From: Sporothrix humicola
Lineage: Eukaryota; Ascomycota; Sordariomycetes; Ophiostomatales; Ophiostomataceae
DNA length: 64,000 nt
NCBI GenBank assembly: GCA_021396245.1
Contig: WNYE01000009.1
Span: 310,001-374,000 of the forward strand
Direction of reading: 5' to 3'
Within the stretch, counting starts at the first letter, position 1, and each line of letters starts with the position of its first letter. Below the pieces are notes generated by a model, which worked only from the letters and a program-made list of their open reading frames with translations, ran no database searches and was not told the DNA's origin. Positions 43,901-56,426 of this stretch are shown here, in pieces. A program made the translations under genes and the position numbers.

Positions 43901-46900
43901 TTATCACCAGAGCAGACTTCTTCGTCCCCTATTAGAGCTTTTAGCTCTAGAAGAGAAACTACGCGCTGAGAGCGCGACGTCGTCTATTAAATGTCTTGCC
44001 CCTTTTCTTCCTTCGTCTTCCTCCTCCTCTTTCCTTATTGTATTGTTCGAGCTTGTTCCTGATCTTTGCTTTTGTTTATTATTGGCAATGGACAAATTGG
44101 CAAGAATTTAGAAAGGGAGGGAAATCTTTCGATGGAGATTGAAGATGGAGATGGACGAAATTGAGCTTGGGCGTGTCACGTGCGCAGATGTTGGTGGTGT
44201 TTTGTCGCGAAATGGCCGTGCACTTGGAAACGCGACTGGTTTGGAGGAGTTTTGGAGAACTGAAAGGGTGGGTTGGACAGACAGATCTGCGCTAGTCCAA
44301 AGGCGGCCGAGAAAGGGCCAGGTACCTGCAAGAAGGGCTGTGGAGAACAAGATTAGCGGCAAAGAACGTTGACTGACGTTTTATCGCCTTTTTTAGTGCA
44401 TGTGAAGTGCCAGATAGGCGGGAAAGGGTGTTGAAGAAGGCCCACTGAGCCGGGCAGAAAGAAGTTGGGATGAAAAAGAAGAGTTGGAGAGAGACTGAGA
44501 GAGAAATGCGCAAAGAGACTATGAAGACATCTCCATGAGCACCAAGAGACACAAAGAGAAGGAGTTCAACCAGTTGGAGAAGAGGCAGAAAGACAGAAAG
44601 AACGATTCGAGCTCTTTTGCTTTTTTCAGGAGTTGACTTTGTTTATTGGCAGGATTTGGGTTGTGCAGCCCCCGAAACGGAAATCGGAAAGAGCCAACGA
44701 GGGCAGTCGAACGAGCACAAGACAACATTGCGAGAGAAAGGGCAAAACAAGGAAGGCGACGATTTCAAAGAGGAAGGGACTCGGTGAGAAGGTGCCAACT
44801 GCGGGCAATCGCTGCAAAGGCAAGGCTGTCGGGATAGACAACAAAAACCGTCAAGACAAGGCCGCGCAGGGGACAAGGAAGCAACTTGCAGCAAACAAGT
44901 GTCAAGCGCTGTACTGTTCAAGAGAACCATCCTTTGCCATGCGGCCGATTCTGCAGCTTTTTTTGTCCATCTCCCGCCGCCGTCACATCTTCGGCTGTCT
45001 TTCCGATCGCGCCTTCCCCCGTCTGCTCGCCTTTGCTTTAGTCTCGCCGCTTCTTTCCCCCTGCATCTGCATGGAGAAAAAAGTGCAAGTGCGGGCGACG
45101 GACAATGGGCCAGCCTTGTGCATACAGCGTGACGGCGGTCAGATCTAGATCGGCCGCCCGATTGCGGTGGCCGTTCTTTCCCCGACCTTTGCCATCTGCC
45201 TTCGGCTCTTGACCATTCGCTCCCGCGTGCTGTCGGTGATTGCGGTTGTCGATTATCTTATTTCTGGTTCGTGGGCTGCAACCCAAAAAAAGTGCACAAT
45301 TGAGACAAGGTCGAACCCGACAAAAAGTCGAACCAAGAATTCGCATTCAATGGCCTGGCCTCTCACTCGCATCTCAGAACAAGCAAAAGTCGTCTCATTC
45401 ACTTGCTCTTTCTTCTGCCTCTCTTTTTTTGCCCTCTGTTTTATCCAGAGACATTTCGGCTTCTCTCCTTTTCTTGCTCTCGACTCTCTTTTTCTCTTCT
45501 TTTCGTGCTTGAAAACAAAAAAGGCGCTGCTACTTTAGGCTTGAGAGAAGAACGCAAATGACTCAAGCAGGCTTAAATGCCTATCTTGCCATCACGTCTT
45601 CCTCTGCCAAAAGAGTCATCTGTGATTATAATCATTGATTGCTTGCCTGAAGAAATATTACCGTTCGATTTAGTCGTATTGTGTAGACTCTTGAACCCTC
45701 TCATCAATTGCACGAATCCCAATTAGACCAGCCTTAAGGCCAGGGAAAATAGAGCAGAAGAGAAAGAGTCGAGAGAAAACAAGAGAGATACGATGCGATC
45801 TTGGTGATGGTTGTTTGCCGAAAGACAAGAAACAGAAGGAAAAAAATGAACGTAGTGGGGGGGAAGTAAGGGAAATTATAGGGCATTAATAGCGGGTGAC
45901 ACATACCCTGAACAAACGCTTTTTAGTTGGACGCGGCGTGGCACCGTCTTGGCCCCAAGGATTTGGAGTGGGGGTTGCGTGAGACTTGAGGGAGTGCTGA
46001 AGACGAGCAAATTCGGCGCAAAAAGACAGGCAAACGCGTCGGGAAAGAGCCAGGAAAAGACTCTGTTTCCACTGCAAGATGGCTTTCGCTGTCCTTTGAG
46101 TTTCAATTCCCTCCGTCTCCAAGTTCGACTCTCTTGTTTTGCTACGCAAGAGAAGGCGATTTAACATCCCATATTCGGAAAGGGAAACAAACAAATGTAA
46201 AATAAAAGCAATAAGAAACGAGAAACGAAATGTTATGGGTTCCTCAGCCGTGGGATACGGGTGGGAGCCGAAGGGCTGGAGAGCTGAAAAAGAGCGAAAA
46301 CTCAAAACGAGAGTATAGACGTAGAAAAGACGCGCGCCGTATTACGAGAGCGGTACGTCGCGATAGTTATCGAAACGTAAATGATGCAAACGAATGCTCT
46401 GTTGATGAATCGGTGATGGAATTGTCGCGATGCGGCGTCGAAAAGTGATGGATGTGGTCGACACAAAAGTGGTGGAAGAGGGAAAAGAGAGGAGAGTTTT
46501 GGAGAGAGTGGGAGAAGGGAGGTTTGGGTGAGGGAGTGTCGGCGGCGGAATTTAGTGAGGAAGGTGCCTAAGGGGAAGGGGACGGGAAAGGGAGGAAGAG
46601 GCAGGTGGCAGGTGGTCTTGAGCCTGTGACATTTGGGCAGAAATTCGGCAGTTGTGATTGGCCACCTGCCATGTCTATGTCCGTTTCGGGGCTAAAACAC
46701 AATACGACATGCGCTAGCTCTTCGGACAATGTGAATGGAGGAAACAGCGTCATTCTCACAATGGCAGGAGCTCGCCTCCTCGTGTAGGTTTTGGGTTGTT
46801 AAGGGCTTCAATCAACGAGGTACACATTGCAAAACGGCACGTTTGAGAGTGACAACGTAGCAGGGCACACAAGGGAGGTGTACGGTATGTGCAGCCTGAT

Positions 46901-47325
46901 TATTGCACAGAATATGCAGGTTATGTATCTAAGTGAAATAGCAGCGTTCACATAATCAGGGCCAGTTATAAGGAGACATTATCGTTTTACATTTTGAACA
47001 AAAGAGAAAAGTAAATAAAAGAGAAGAAAAAGGGAAGCTGAAAATGGAATAGAAATTATCCGGAGAAGAACAAATAAAGTAGCCGAAAAGGCAATAAGTA
47101 AACAGAACCAAAAGAAAGAAGAGAAAGAAAATCAAACAAAAGCTAAAAAGACCAAGGACCCCATCAAGGACTCTCTTTTTCTTTTTTTTTTTCTTCTTCT
47201 CATGCATTTGTTGGGTATTATTTTCGACAAATATGAAAAGTGTGGTGAGAACAAATGACAAATGACAAATGAACAGATAGACGCCGAAATAGACAGTAAA
47301 GATAAAGGAAACAAACAAGCCCGGG
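43901..47325. other. 3.4 kb intergenic region
   Basis: Upstream region of the giant Gln-rich gene and, near 46.9-47.3 kb, the AT-rich 3' flank of chitin synthase. No complete gene is recognised. A minus-strand frame ending at a strong GTATGT donor (45906-45901) may be a leader exon. Everything else is short, low-information frames. Confidence 0.45.
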
Positions 47326-50300
47326 TTATACGCCACGGAACATGCGTACAATCAAGAACCAACAGGCGCCGAGGAACTTAAATGCCGAAAGTGCAGCCAC
47401 GGAGTACAAAACTGCCGCCATGTAGATGGTGGCACGAGCCTCTGAGTCTTCACCGCCAGGCACAATCTTCTCGAGACCGGCCGTGCTGAGAACCAGCGCC
47501 GCCAGTGCAAAGTTGGAGATAATCCAGACGACAACGACAACGGTACGGAAACCACGGTAGTAGTCCTGCTGCTTCTCGTCGAGCTGGGAGGCTGTGGGTG
47601 TTGTCTTGACCTTGACCTCCTTGCGGCCAAAGACGTTGAGCTCGCGCTCGTACTGGGCGTTCAAGTCACCCTCGTCGGGCAAGTCCGTCTTACCCTGGCC
47701 ATCCTTGGTGCTGACGGAGGGTAGGGCCTCGGCCTTATCATCACCCTTGGTACCCCACGAAATATCGTGGGTGTTGCAGAAGGCGTAGACGTTGAGAATG
47801 TTGGTGAAGGTGGGCGTGAGCAAGAGGTACTGGATCAGCGACGTGAACATGTGCCAGGGGTCGAACATCAGTAGCGATGCAATAATCCAGATGCCGTACG
47901 TGGACACGACGGACAAGATAAGCGTGACAAACACCTTGTTCTGGAACAAATCCGTAACAGACATGCCAGCGTTGATATCGGTCTGGATAGCCTTAACGGA
48001 GATGAAGACAGCTGCGAACAACAGATAAATGTAGATAACAGCCCAGAAGATGGACATCACCAGGTAGTAAGGACCGGAACCAGCAGGACGGTTGCCCATG
48101 GACAGTGTAAAACTGATAATGAGCGATACACCGTACAGCCACTCGAAGACGACACCCAAGATTTTACCGACAGTACCTAGCAGGGTATCCGCCGACAAAC
48201 TGGACGTAAGAATCTTGAAGACGAGGAAGAAGTTGCCAATAGCAAACCAAGCGAAAATCATGTTGACGGTGTTGAAGACGAACTCGACAAAGAACATAAG
48301 CTTGCGGAGGATGGAGTGGTCGGAGCGGAAGAACTGGTAGAAGTGGGCAATGGCGTAGATGGCGGCGAAGAAGGAACCGTTCAGCCAACGACGGCGCTGG
48401 AGAATCAGCTCAGAAATGCCGTCGGGCACATCGGTCTCGCCGGTGGCCGACTTGACGTACTGCAGGATCCAATGGCAGTTGCGCTTGGTCACGAGCTCGA
48501 AACACAAAATACGATCTTCGGCCAGGTACATGTTGGCTGTGAAGATACCGGCGTTGGCGCCATGCAGCTTCTCGCCAGCAAAGTACTTCTCGAGCGGACC
48601 CTGGCCGTTCTTGTCGTTCTGCAGCGCCACGTAGCGGTAGGCCGAGAAGGCACCAGGCAACACGGAAATGAAACCGAAAGCAGACTCGAGCGGCTTATCG
48701 AGAATGTTGCTCATCTTGTACTCGAAGTTCTGAGCAGCAACCAGAGGGTTGATCAGGTTCTTGCCACCAGCACCCAACATGGCCTTGATTTCACCACAGG
48801 CGCCGGCGCACATGGGCTCGAGGTCGAAGGCCTTCCAAAGGTGGTAGATGGAGTTGCCGCCGGGGCGGGTACCAGCATCGATAAGGACGCAGATGTTGGG
48901 GTCGAGAACACGGCCAAAGGCCTGGAAGAACCAACGGTGAGAGTTGATCTTCTTCTGGTTCTTCTCCTTAAGACAGAAGAGCATCTGCACGGGCTGCTGC
49001 TTGGGAACAAGCTGGACAACGTCGTTCTTGATGCGCATACCGATCTGGGTGGTGTATTCGTAGATATGGGCCGTTACGTCCTTGCCGTTGACCTGTTGCT
49101 TGGCAATACCCTCCTGGTAGACACCCATACCGGCCAGCAGGGCACGTGTACGTGGGTTGATCTTGGCACGACCGTCGCTGACAACGCAGACGACAATCTT
49201 CTTCCAGGCGTCCTTGCCCCAAGTCTTGCTCTCGTTGCGCTTGCACATGTACTCGACGTTCTTGAGAACACCAACCATGGTGCGGGCGAACAGAATCTCG
49301 TCTTCGTTGTACATGGTGACGACGATGAACAGCTCAGTCTGTCTGGGCTTGCTGAAGAGGCGCTGGCGCAGGGTGAAGTTCTCCTCGTAGAAAGTCGAAG
49401 GGTCGCAAGTGGCGGCTGTGTAACGCATGTGGGTGAACTCGTCACGCTCGCCGTGGGGGACCTGGTTCAGCAAAAGTGGCGGGACGGGGCAATCAAGCAC
49501 CAAGTTGCCCCGGTACAGGAGCACCTGCTTGACTGTCTTCCACCGCTTAATGCCACCACCCATGCCGCCACCTTGCTGCTGTTGCTGTTGCTGCTGCTGC
49601 TGCATCATGGGGTCTTCGTAGCCGGCGCCCCCAATGTTGCTGGCAGCGTAGGAGTCATTGTGGTGGAGGAGTGGCCGGCCATCGTTGTCGTAGCCTTGCT
49701 CGCCGTAGCCGTCGTTCTGTGCGGGCTCGTAGGGTTGGTTGTAGTATGCATCGTGGTGCTGCTCGGGGTTGATACCGTACTCGCTGCCGGCATGCTGGTA
49801 GTCGCTTCCGGCGTGGTGAGGCTGGTCGTAGCTGGAACCGCCCATGTTGTCGACCGAGTGCTGCAAAGCCACAAGTTAGTATTTCGATAGAGAGAGGCAT
49901 CAAGCGCCGTCGGGGGGCTACATACCGCAGGGTGCATGCTTAATGAGTCGCCGGGGCTGTAACGGCCCATCTGCGGGCCACCGTGGACATCGAGGTTCTG
50001 ACCCATGGGGCGGACGCCGTGCGGGTTGTCGTCCAGCTGGTAGCCATGTTGGAGGGGGTTGCCAGGCGAGGGCGTGCGATGGCTCCGGGGATCCATCTGG
50101 TAGTCGTAGTGACTATCGTCTAAAGGTTGAGGGAAAGTAAAGTTGAGTATATGAAGCTCTCACAGAGGGCTCGGCCAGCTTCCTGAGACGTGGCGCAAGA
50201 GTAAAAGTAAAAGAGAAAAGTAAACAAGTAGTGTAAGAAAAGGATATGTGGTGAGAGGATGAAGACGGTGCGCGCAAAAGAGGGAGAGAGGCAACCAGTG

Positions 50301-50745
50301 CCGGAGAGAGTCTAGATGTTGTTTGTTCTCTCTGGTGTCTCCTTTTTGTCAGATGTTCACTTTATCCGAGGCGCAAATCCAATCTGCAATGCTTTGCGCA
50401 ACAAACACAATTGCTGTATGCGGCGGCAAAACGTTCGGGAGGCGTATGAGGTTCAATGACCGGGAGAAGTTGAAGAGAGATATTGGCCAAACGTTGTAAA
50501 GGAAGAAAAAAAAGTCCAGAGACAGATCAAAACGGAAGGAGGGGGAAAGAAGGGGTAAATGAGAAAGAAAGGAAACATATGAAGAGAGAAAGGGAGGGCC
50601 AAAGATAATAAGATTATGCTTGCCTGTCGGACTGCGACGATCACTGGGCTGGGCAAGACAGGGAAAGGCAGGGGATGCGCAAACACCGGGACATGAACAG
50701 GACAACGGGAGAGAGCAGGAACATACCTATTCGGTTGTAGGCCAT
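47326..50745 (-). CDS. Chitin synthase (class I-III group, probably class III)
   Basis: Three exons: 50745-50727 (19 nt only), 50119-49926 and 49860-47326, giving 915 residues. The first intron (607 nt, GTATGT..TTTAG, phase 1) joins MAYNRI to DDSHYDYQMDPRSHRTPSPG; the second is 65 nt. The N-terminal 170 residues are disordered and Gln/His/Tyr-rich. The chitin synthase N-domain starts with KRWKTVKQVLLYRGNLVLDC. Catalytic landmarks are VVTMYNEDEILF, DAGTRPGG, AEDRIL (about 518) and QRRRWLNGSFF (about 558-568). About seven membrane segments follow, and the protein ends WFLIVRMFRGV. The enzyme transfers GlcNAc from UDP-GlcNAc to growing chitin at the plasma membrane. The class is judged by resemblance of the N-domain and MAYNR start, with moderate certainty. 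An antisense 524-codon frame is a shadow. Confidence 0.94.
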
Positions 50746-53700
50746 GGTTCACGTTCTGGATAGCAAACCAGGGGGGTGCAGTATGTTGTATCGCGAGCGG
50801 CACTGAGTATTCTTGTGTACGGAGTACGTATGGACGTTGGGAGTTGAAAAAGGGGGTGTGAGATGTCGTATCGCAAGTCGATGGTCGCGGGAGGAAGCGC
50901 AAACACAGAGGGAGGAAGAAATCGTCGAGCGTCGAAGATGCGGGTGAGAAGAGAGAAACGGAGCAAGAAACAGAGAAAGGGGGTGACGAGAGCACGGAGA
51001 ATGCAGTCGCAAAACCACAGGAAAATATGGCGGTGCAAGTCCTGTGCCTCTGCTTGGTTGGAAGAATGATGAGATCAAGGCAGGAAGGACTGTCCAAGGA
51101 GGGCGCAGGGAGGAAGCAAAGAAAGAGAAAAGGGACGTGGAGGGCGTGGAGCGTGGGAAGGGTGAGCCAACGGTTGGAATGTGTTTCGAGTTGGAAATTC
51201 TCGAGGGTGGTGGTCCTGCCCCCTTGGCGGCTCTATGCTTGGCAGTGCTGCTAGGCTGGGTCAAGCTGGGATCTGATGGGTCCTCGTAGCCCCCTATTTT
51301 TTTATTTTTCGTGTTGCTTAATTGCTACTCCGCAGGCCGCCTGGCAGACAGATGCAAGTGTCGTCTCCGTTCTCGTGTGCAGACGTATGCCGTCGTTTCT
51401 GCGCTTTTGCAGGTTTGTTGTTCTATTTCCCCTTTTTGGGTTGCCCGTTTTGCCCTTGGTGCCCCCTTTGGTGTTGCTTTGGTGTGTCTTTTAATATCTT
51501 TTCGCCTCTTGTTTCGCGCCGTTTTCCGTCCGTCTTGTTTTTGTTGTTGACCTTGTTTTTCGGGGTCCTCGAGTCCCCACTTCGGCTTTCAGTTTGATCG
51601 GGGCTGAAGACTTGACGAACAGCCACGAACCAGTGACGATATCTCACGTGAAGACCTGAAGAATTCAGATGCCTGAGAAAAAGGCCACGAAGAGAGTGTG
51701 GCTTGTAGTATTGGCTTATGCCGAATATTGCCCTCGCGACTGTAAGCAGTGCTCTGCAAGACGTGGCCTTGGCGAGGCGATGCGGAAGGAGGACTGAAAG
51801 CGTTCCGTGCAGGCCCAAGCATGTATTTTGTCCTCCGTAATACTGGGTATTCGTAAAGTGCAGTTTGGTGGAAACGCGCAGTCTTGAAAGGAGACGTTTC
51901 ACGCTTATGGGCACTGCAGGAGATGACGGAAACGCAGTGGAGGGAGCGACAGGGGTGGGTGGTAGCCAGGTTCCGTTGCGGGTAGGCAGGGGTGGTCGAA
52001 GGAGAAAAGATGAGATTCAGAAGAAGAAAACTGAAAAGAGAGAAAGACGAAAAATATAGAAATCTTCAACAGAGCGATCATGAGAAAAGGGAGAAGGAGG
52101 ATGAGGGGGTAGAAAAGGACCAAGAGAAACGGAAAGAGCAACAAAGAGACCAGCAAGCCAATCTGGGGAAGGAGCAACTTGTCACGACACATGCGGCTGT
52201 AAACCAACATGAACAAAAACGGACAAGGGAGGAGCGCCCCGAGGGATAGAATTCGCCTTGCTTGTGCAAAAGCTGAAAGAAAGTTTGCTCTTGCCCTTTC
52301 TTGGCTGGACAAGCCCGGGACTTGGGACGGTAGTGCCTCCCTTTTTTGGCCGTTATGGCCTTTTGGCGTACAAAGTGCGCCTTGGCTACGTGAGCAAACT
52401 GCAGCTTCGCGGAGGTGTTACTGAGTACTCCTTAGATGTCTTTGTGATCCTGAGGGCCATTGTCAAAGAAGAAGCTCCAGCTATCGTGCCCTCTACAGCG
52501 CGGCACTCTATCTACATACGGAAAGGGTTTCGATGCACAGTTTATTAAGGCACAATCGCAAATACCGATGCACCAAGACGGTTCCTTCCTTTCTTGAATT
52601 TCTTGACCGTTGCAACCACCACGCAGAGAACTGTACAAAGTTGGAAGGCACGCTTTGCTGCGTGCCAGGAGGAGGCACGGGTGGGGCTCTTGGTTTCTGG
52701 GGCCTGGGAAAATCGGCCTGGTCTAAAAATGAAATCGCTGCAAACGTGTTTCAAATTAGGGGAGGCGGGAGTTAGGCGCAGCAACGATTCTTCTTTTCCC
52801 CTTTTTTTCATTCAATGAGTGACGTCGCCACCTGCAGGTTTGGGGGAGACATGGGGGCTGTGATTGGCGCAGGAACAAAACAAGCGACTTTTGGGTGCAT
52901 CTGGCAGAATGGACGAAACAGACCGCCGCATCGACATAGGGCCCTGCGAGCCCAAGCGGTTGGCAGAGAAGGCAAGGCAGGCCGTGTCCATCTCTATTTC
53001 GTGGAGACAGACCGTCCGTTCATTTGTTCCTTTGTTCCTTTTACTTCTTTTGCCTTTTTTTGCTCGTCCAATCCACTTTAATATCGCGACATGTGCTGGG
53101 CAGATTTGGTGCACCTGCCAAATTCGTGGAGAAATGGAACGAGGACCCTGATTGACCACCATACACCAGGCATACTCTTGCCTCCAAGATACAAAAGGCG
53201 CACCTTCCTGCCCCGTTCCCCAGTAAAATAAGGAAAGAGGCGCCGATGGCAGTTGCGACTGTTTAAACTCTCGGACGTCCTTGCGCTTTTTGTGCCCATG
53301 CGCTGCAGATCGGTCCCAGTTCCCTCCAAACCGGAAATGGCGAGCGACAAACTGGCAGACAGACGGCGGCAGGAGACAGAAGACCATACTGAGTCGAGTA
53401 AGTCGAGCCAGGAACCATGGGCATGCATCGAGGGGCAGACGTCGGACGAGCCAATTCTTTTGCTGTGTGACGGTAGTGATTGGAGGTATGTAGGTATACC
53501 ATGGAGGATGAGAAGATGCTATTCTACTGTTCAAAAGCAGCCCAGCGAGCCCAGGAGCCCCGCGATTGATCTTGATCTGTCATGAAATGTGCTCGAAGGT
53601 CATCCTGTTATCTCGTTCCTTCCCTATTCATTACACTCATTTCCTCATTTCCCTCTTCTGGAATTATTCGACGTCCTTGCCCTGGGAGTGCCCGCCGGAG

Positions 53701-55220
53701 TGTGCCGTTGGGAAGCTTAACCAGAAAGAACACTGGTGGCAGTGGCGTAACCCCAAAGATGCGCTGACAGGCGAAAGCGAGGCGCCAGGCACGTTGGGGC
53801 GACAAAAGAGCAACTTCGCGCTTGTCGTGAGATATATTTAGCACAGGAAAAGAAAAATCGCCGCCAGCGATCTACGATAGCCTTTTGGCCTCCAATCACA
53901 TGAGGCAGCCTGGCAGCCTTCAAGGTAATAGTGCAGTCTACTAGTATGGGCACTCTGGCACTTTCAACCATATCACGAGGTTACTCAGTTTGTGAGGCAA
54001 AAGCTATTGACGAGCCAACATCGGGCGTCTCGATGCACTGCCCCGACCAAGTGCGAATGTTGTGCAGGTCCTCGGTCATTTGGTATTGTCGTCTTTTGCC
54101 AGCCAACCAAATCGCCACCAAAAACACCCAGATGCCAGTAGCCATGGTCAAACGATCGCAGGGCATCCCACAGTTCTGCTCCGATTGGTTCTTGTTCAGC
54201 ATACTGCGATCGCAGCCTCGTATCATGCTGCTTGTTTTTTCGTGCATTTTTGGCCTCTGGTTCTCTGGCTCTCTTCGTATCATGCAATGCAAGAGGCAAC
54301 CTTAACTCTTGGAATGCTGTAGTGGACGGAGCCGTGCATCCGTTTCCCGGTTTCTGGTTTTACCGTGGTATTTTCTTGTCAACATCAAGCCACTCTGCCA
54401 CTTTCTTGGTCCTTGTGTCGCCTTCCTCGGAAGAGCCGACTGTAGTCTTCGGCTTTCTTTCAGTGTCCTGACGTCGGCTTTTTTTCTCGTCACTCTGGAG
54501 GTAAACTATCACCAGTTTGCCTAGTCTGGGCCTGAATATGGCTACCTGAACGAGTTACGAAAGTGCGAGGCTCATGCGGCGATTCTGCAAGTAATTGTAC
54601 GCCGCCGGGTCGTACCTGCACTGTTTTTGTGCTCCGGGCTCCGTATTCCTGCGATTTCTGTGATTTGTGCGGATTCTGCAGCTAATACTGCAAGGTGAAC
54701 AGGAAAACGGGCTCGCCAATATTTGCTCTGTCCGTCTTGCCGTTTTGGTCCCTTTGGCCTCTTTGACCGTCTAAAATCAATCTATCTGCGGAAGACAGCC
54801 GGGAGGATAGCTGCAGGCTGTGTTCTCCGTACTCCGTACTAAATGTTGCAATAAGCGAGCCTATATTTGATGTGTTTCTGTCTCTTTTCCTGCAGGACTT
54901 GTGTTGACTTCGTGTTCACCGTCAGAAATGCCAAGATACACATGAACATGGACACGACAGCAAAGAGGCTGGGGACTGGAATGTGGTGAGAAACATGTCA
55001 ACCCAGCCACAGAGGGACAATGACATCAGGAAGTGTAGAAGGCTGAGGATACACGTGACAGTATGTTTGACCTTTTTTCGGCTGCCGAAATTTGCAAAAA
55101 TTGAGGTCAAATCTATGTGTTGTAAATCCAAGGTGAGCATACAAGCAAAAACGAAATCACAAAACGAGGCTTCAAAAAAAAAAATGCAAAAATCAAAAAG
55201 GAAACTCGAACAACCATCTT
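50746..55220. other. 4.5 kb gene-poor region between chitin synthase and tRNA
   Basis: The stretch next to chitin synthase is purine-rich on the plus strand, i.e. pyrimidine-rich on the gene's sense strand, consistent with promoter and leader. No protein family is recognised in any frame. The longest frame (52812-53534, minus, 240 codons) has no domain and atypical codon use. No RNA gene is seen until the tRNA. Confidence 0.5.
55174..55199 (-). terminator. Pol III terminator T-runs for the tRNA
   Basis: On the tRNA sense strand a T5 run (55199-55195) begins 22 nt after the tRNA end, followed by a T11 run (55184-55174). Both are sufficient Pol III stop signals. Confidence 0.7.
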
Positions 55221-55292
55221 TAGCAACTCCTCGTTTCGATCAAGGGACCTCCGGGTTATGAGCCCGGCGCGCTTCCGCTGCGCCAAGTTGCT
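55221..55292 (-). tRNA. Initiator tRNA-Met (CAU)
   Basis: 72 nt on the minus strand, without intron or encoded CCA. Acceptor stem AGCAACT pairs perfectly with AGTTGCT, discriminator A. The D arm is GCGC-AGCGGAA-GCGC. The anticodon arm is CCGGG-CTCATAA-CCCGG with anticodon CAT. The T arm is CCTTG-ATCGAAA-CGAGG, with one T-G wobble. Three hallmarks identify the initiator rather than the elongator: the A1-T72 first pair, three G-C pairs (GGG/CCC) next to the anticodon loop, and a T-loop starting with A (A54) instead of TT. The tRNA carries methionine to the 40S ribosome for start-codon recognition. The internal A box (TGGCGCAGCGG) and B-box-like GATCGAAAC are in place. Confidence 0.95.
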
Positions 55293-55833
55293 TTTTGGTT
55301 GTTGAGCTTGTTGAGCTTCCTGATGAAGGCCTCGAGCCCCTCTTTTCTGTATATGTACTGGAGGTTTTTGAGGAGCTATGAGACTTATCAGGAGTTATCG
55401 TGACTCACCGAGCCCACATTGTGGCCATCAGTGGAGAATAAAGTCCAAACAAATTTCCACGGGTGTTTATTGTTCCCAAAATTCATCATGTAGTTATCCA
55501 AACAATATTTGCATGATACTGTGTGCCATAGTGTTGTCGTAATACATCGCGAGGTTGTTGATGGTGCTCAGTTCTGTCACGTGATGCGATCTCATCAAGA
55601 TGTGATATGCTAGACAAAATCAATAGCCACTTCATTTACCCTGCATCGACGCCGTAATATGGGGGCGTACCTCTATATGCTGTATGGACTTCGGCTGACC
55701 TTGAATCCACATGTTGTCTTTCGCGTTCCTGTGTGGTACGATCCTGATTTGATCATTGTGTATTTTACTTGAGTTGTTTTATAATTTATTATTGATAAGA
55801 TTCAACATCTGAAAATAAGCAAGGGTTTTAATT

Positions 55834-55869
<36 letters not shown>

Positions 55870-56426
55870 CAAATACTATCAGAGAAATCCATTTTTAAAA
55901 TACGGGATAACAAATGATATTAAAACACAACATCTCGAACCTTAATTGAGCCATTTTGATATCCTTCAGGCATTTTGAGCTGAGGTTGAATGTGTGGTGG
56001 CTGCCCAAACAAGCATAGCTCCGTGATCGGTGCATGTTGAGGGGTGGAAAGAGCGAACGAGAGGGCCCAAAAGCGACTAAGACGAAAATCGAGCATTGGC
56101 GCACCTATCGCCCAATAGACCAATAGTGTCTAGAAAAAAACCTTGTAGAGTCACACCGGCCAGCCATTTTGACTGAGAAAGCGAGTACGCTCTTCGAACG
56201 CCGACCTCAAGCGTGGACTTTTCCTCTGTCAGTCACGCAATCGAAGACGACAATAGCTTCCAACCCCGAAAAAACGAGGCATTGACTTCTGAGAGAAGAG
56301 TCAAGGTCAATTGGGAGCTATTAAGACGACCAACCCCTCCTGCGATAACGACCTCCCCTCCTCCGATACAGCCCGATCAGCCGACACAGCTTCGACAGCT
56401 ATTCCCCCAGACTCAACGACACAACC
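55293..56426. other. AT-rich region between tRNA and homoserine kinase
   Basis: AT-rich sequence, with a TCACGTGA palindrome at 55577-55584 and a T9A29 homopolymer junction at 55832-55869. The last 250 bp are CT/CA-rich leader sequence of homoserine kinase. No gene is recognised. Confidence 0.5.
55832..55869. repeat. T9-A29 homopolymer junction
   Basis: Nine T directly followed by twenty-nine A inside an AT-rich patch. It could be slippage or the tail of a decayed retroelement insertion; no target-site duplication was identified. Confidence 0.9.

Noticed and set aside
48316..49890. 524-codon plus-strand ORF antisense to chitin synthase
   Set aside because: Same shadow effect; the minus strand encodes an unmistakable chitin synthase.
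52812..53534. 240-codon minus-strand ORF
   Set aside because: No domain, codon use unlike neighbours, interleaved with other open frames of the same length class; judged chance.
55221..55869. tRNA-derived SINE with poly-A tail
   Set aside because: The tRNA is a complete functional-looking gene transcribed away from the A29 run, so head and tail are in the wrong relative orientation.
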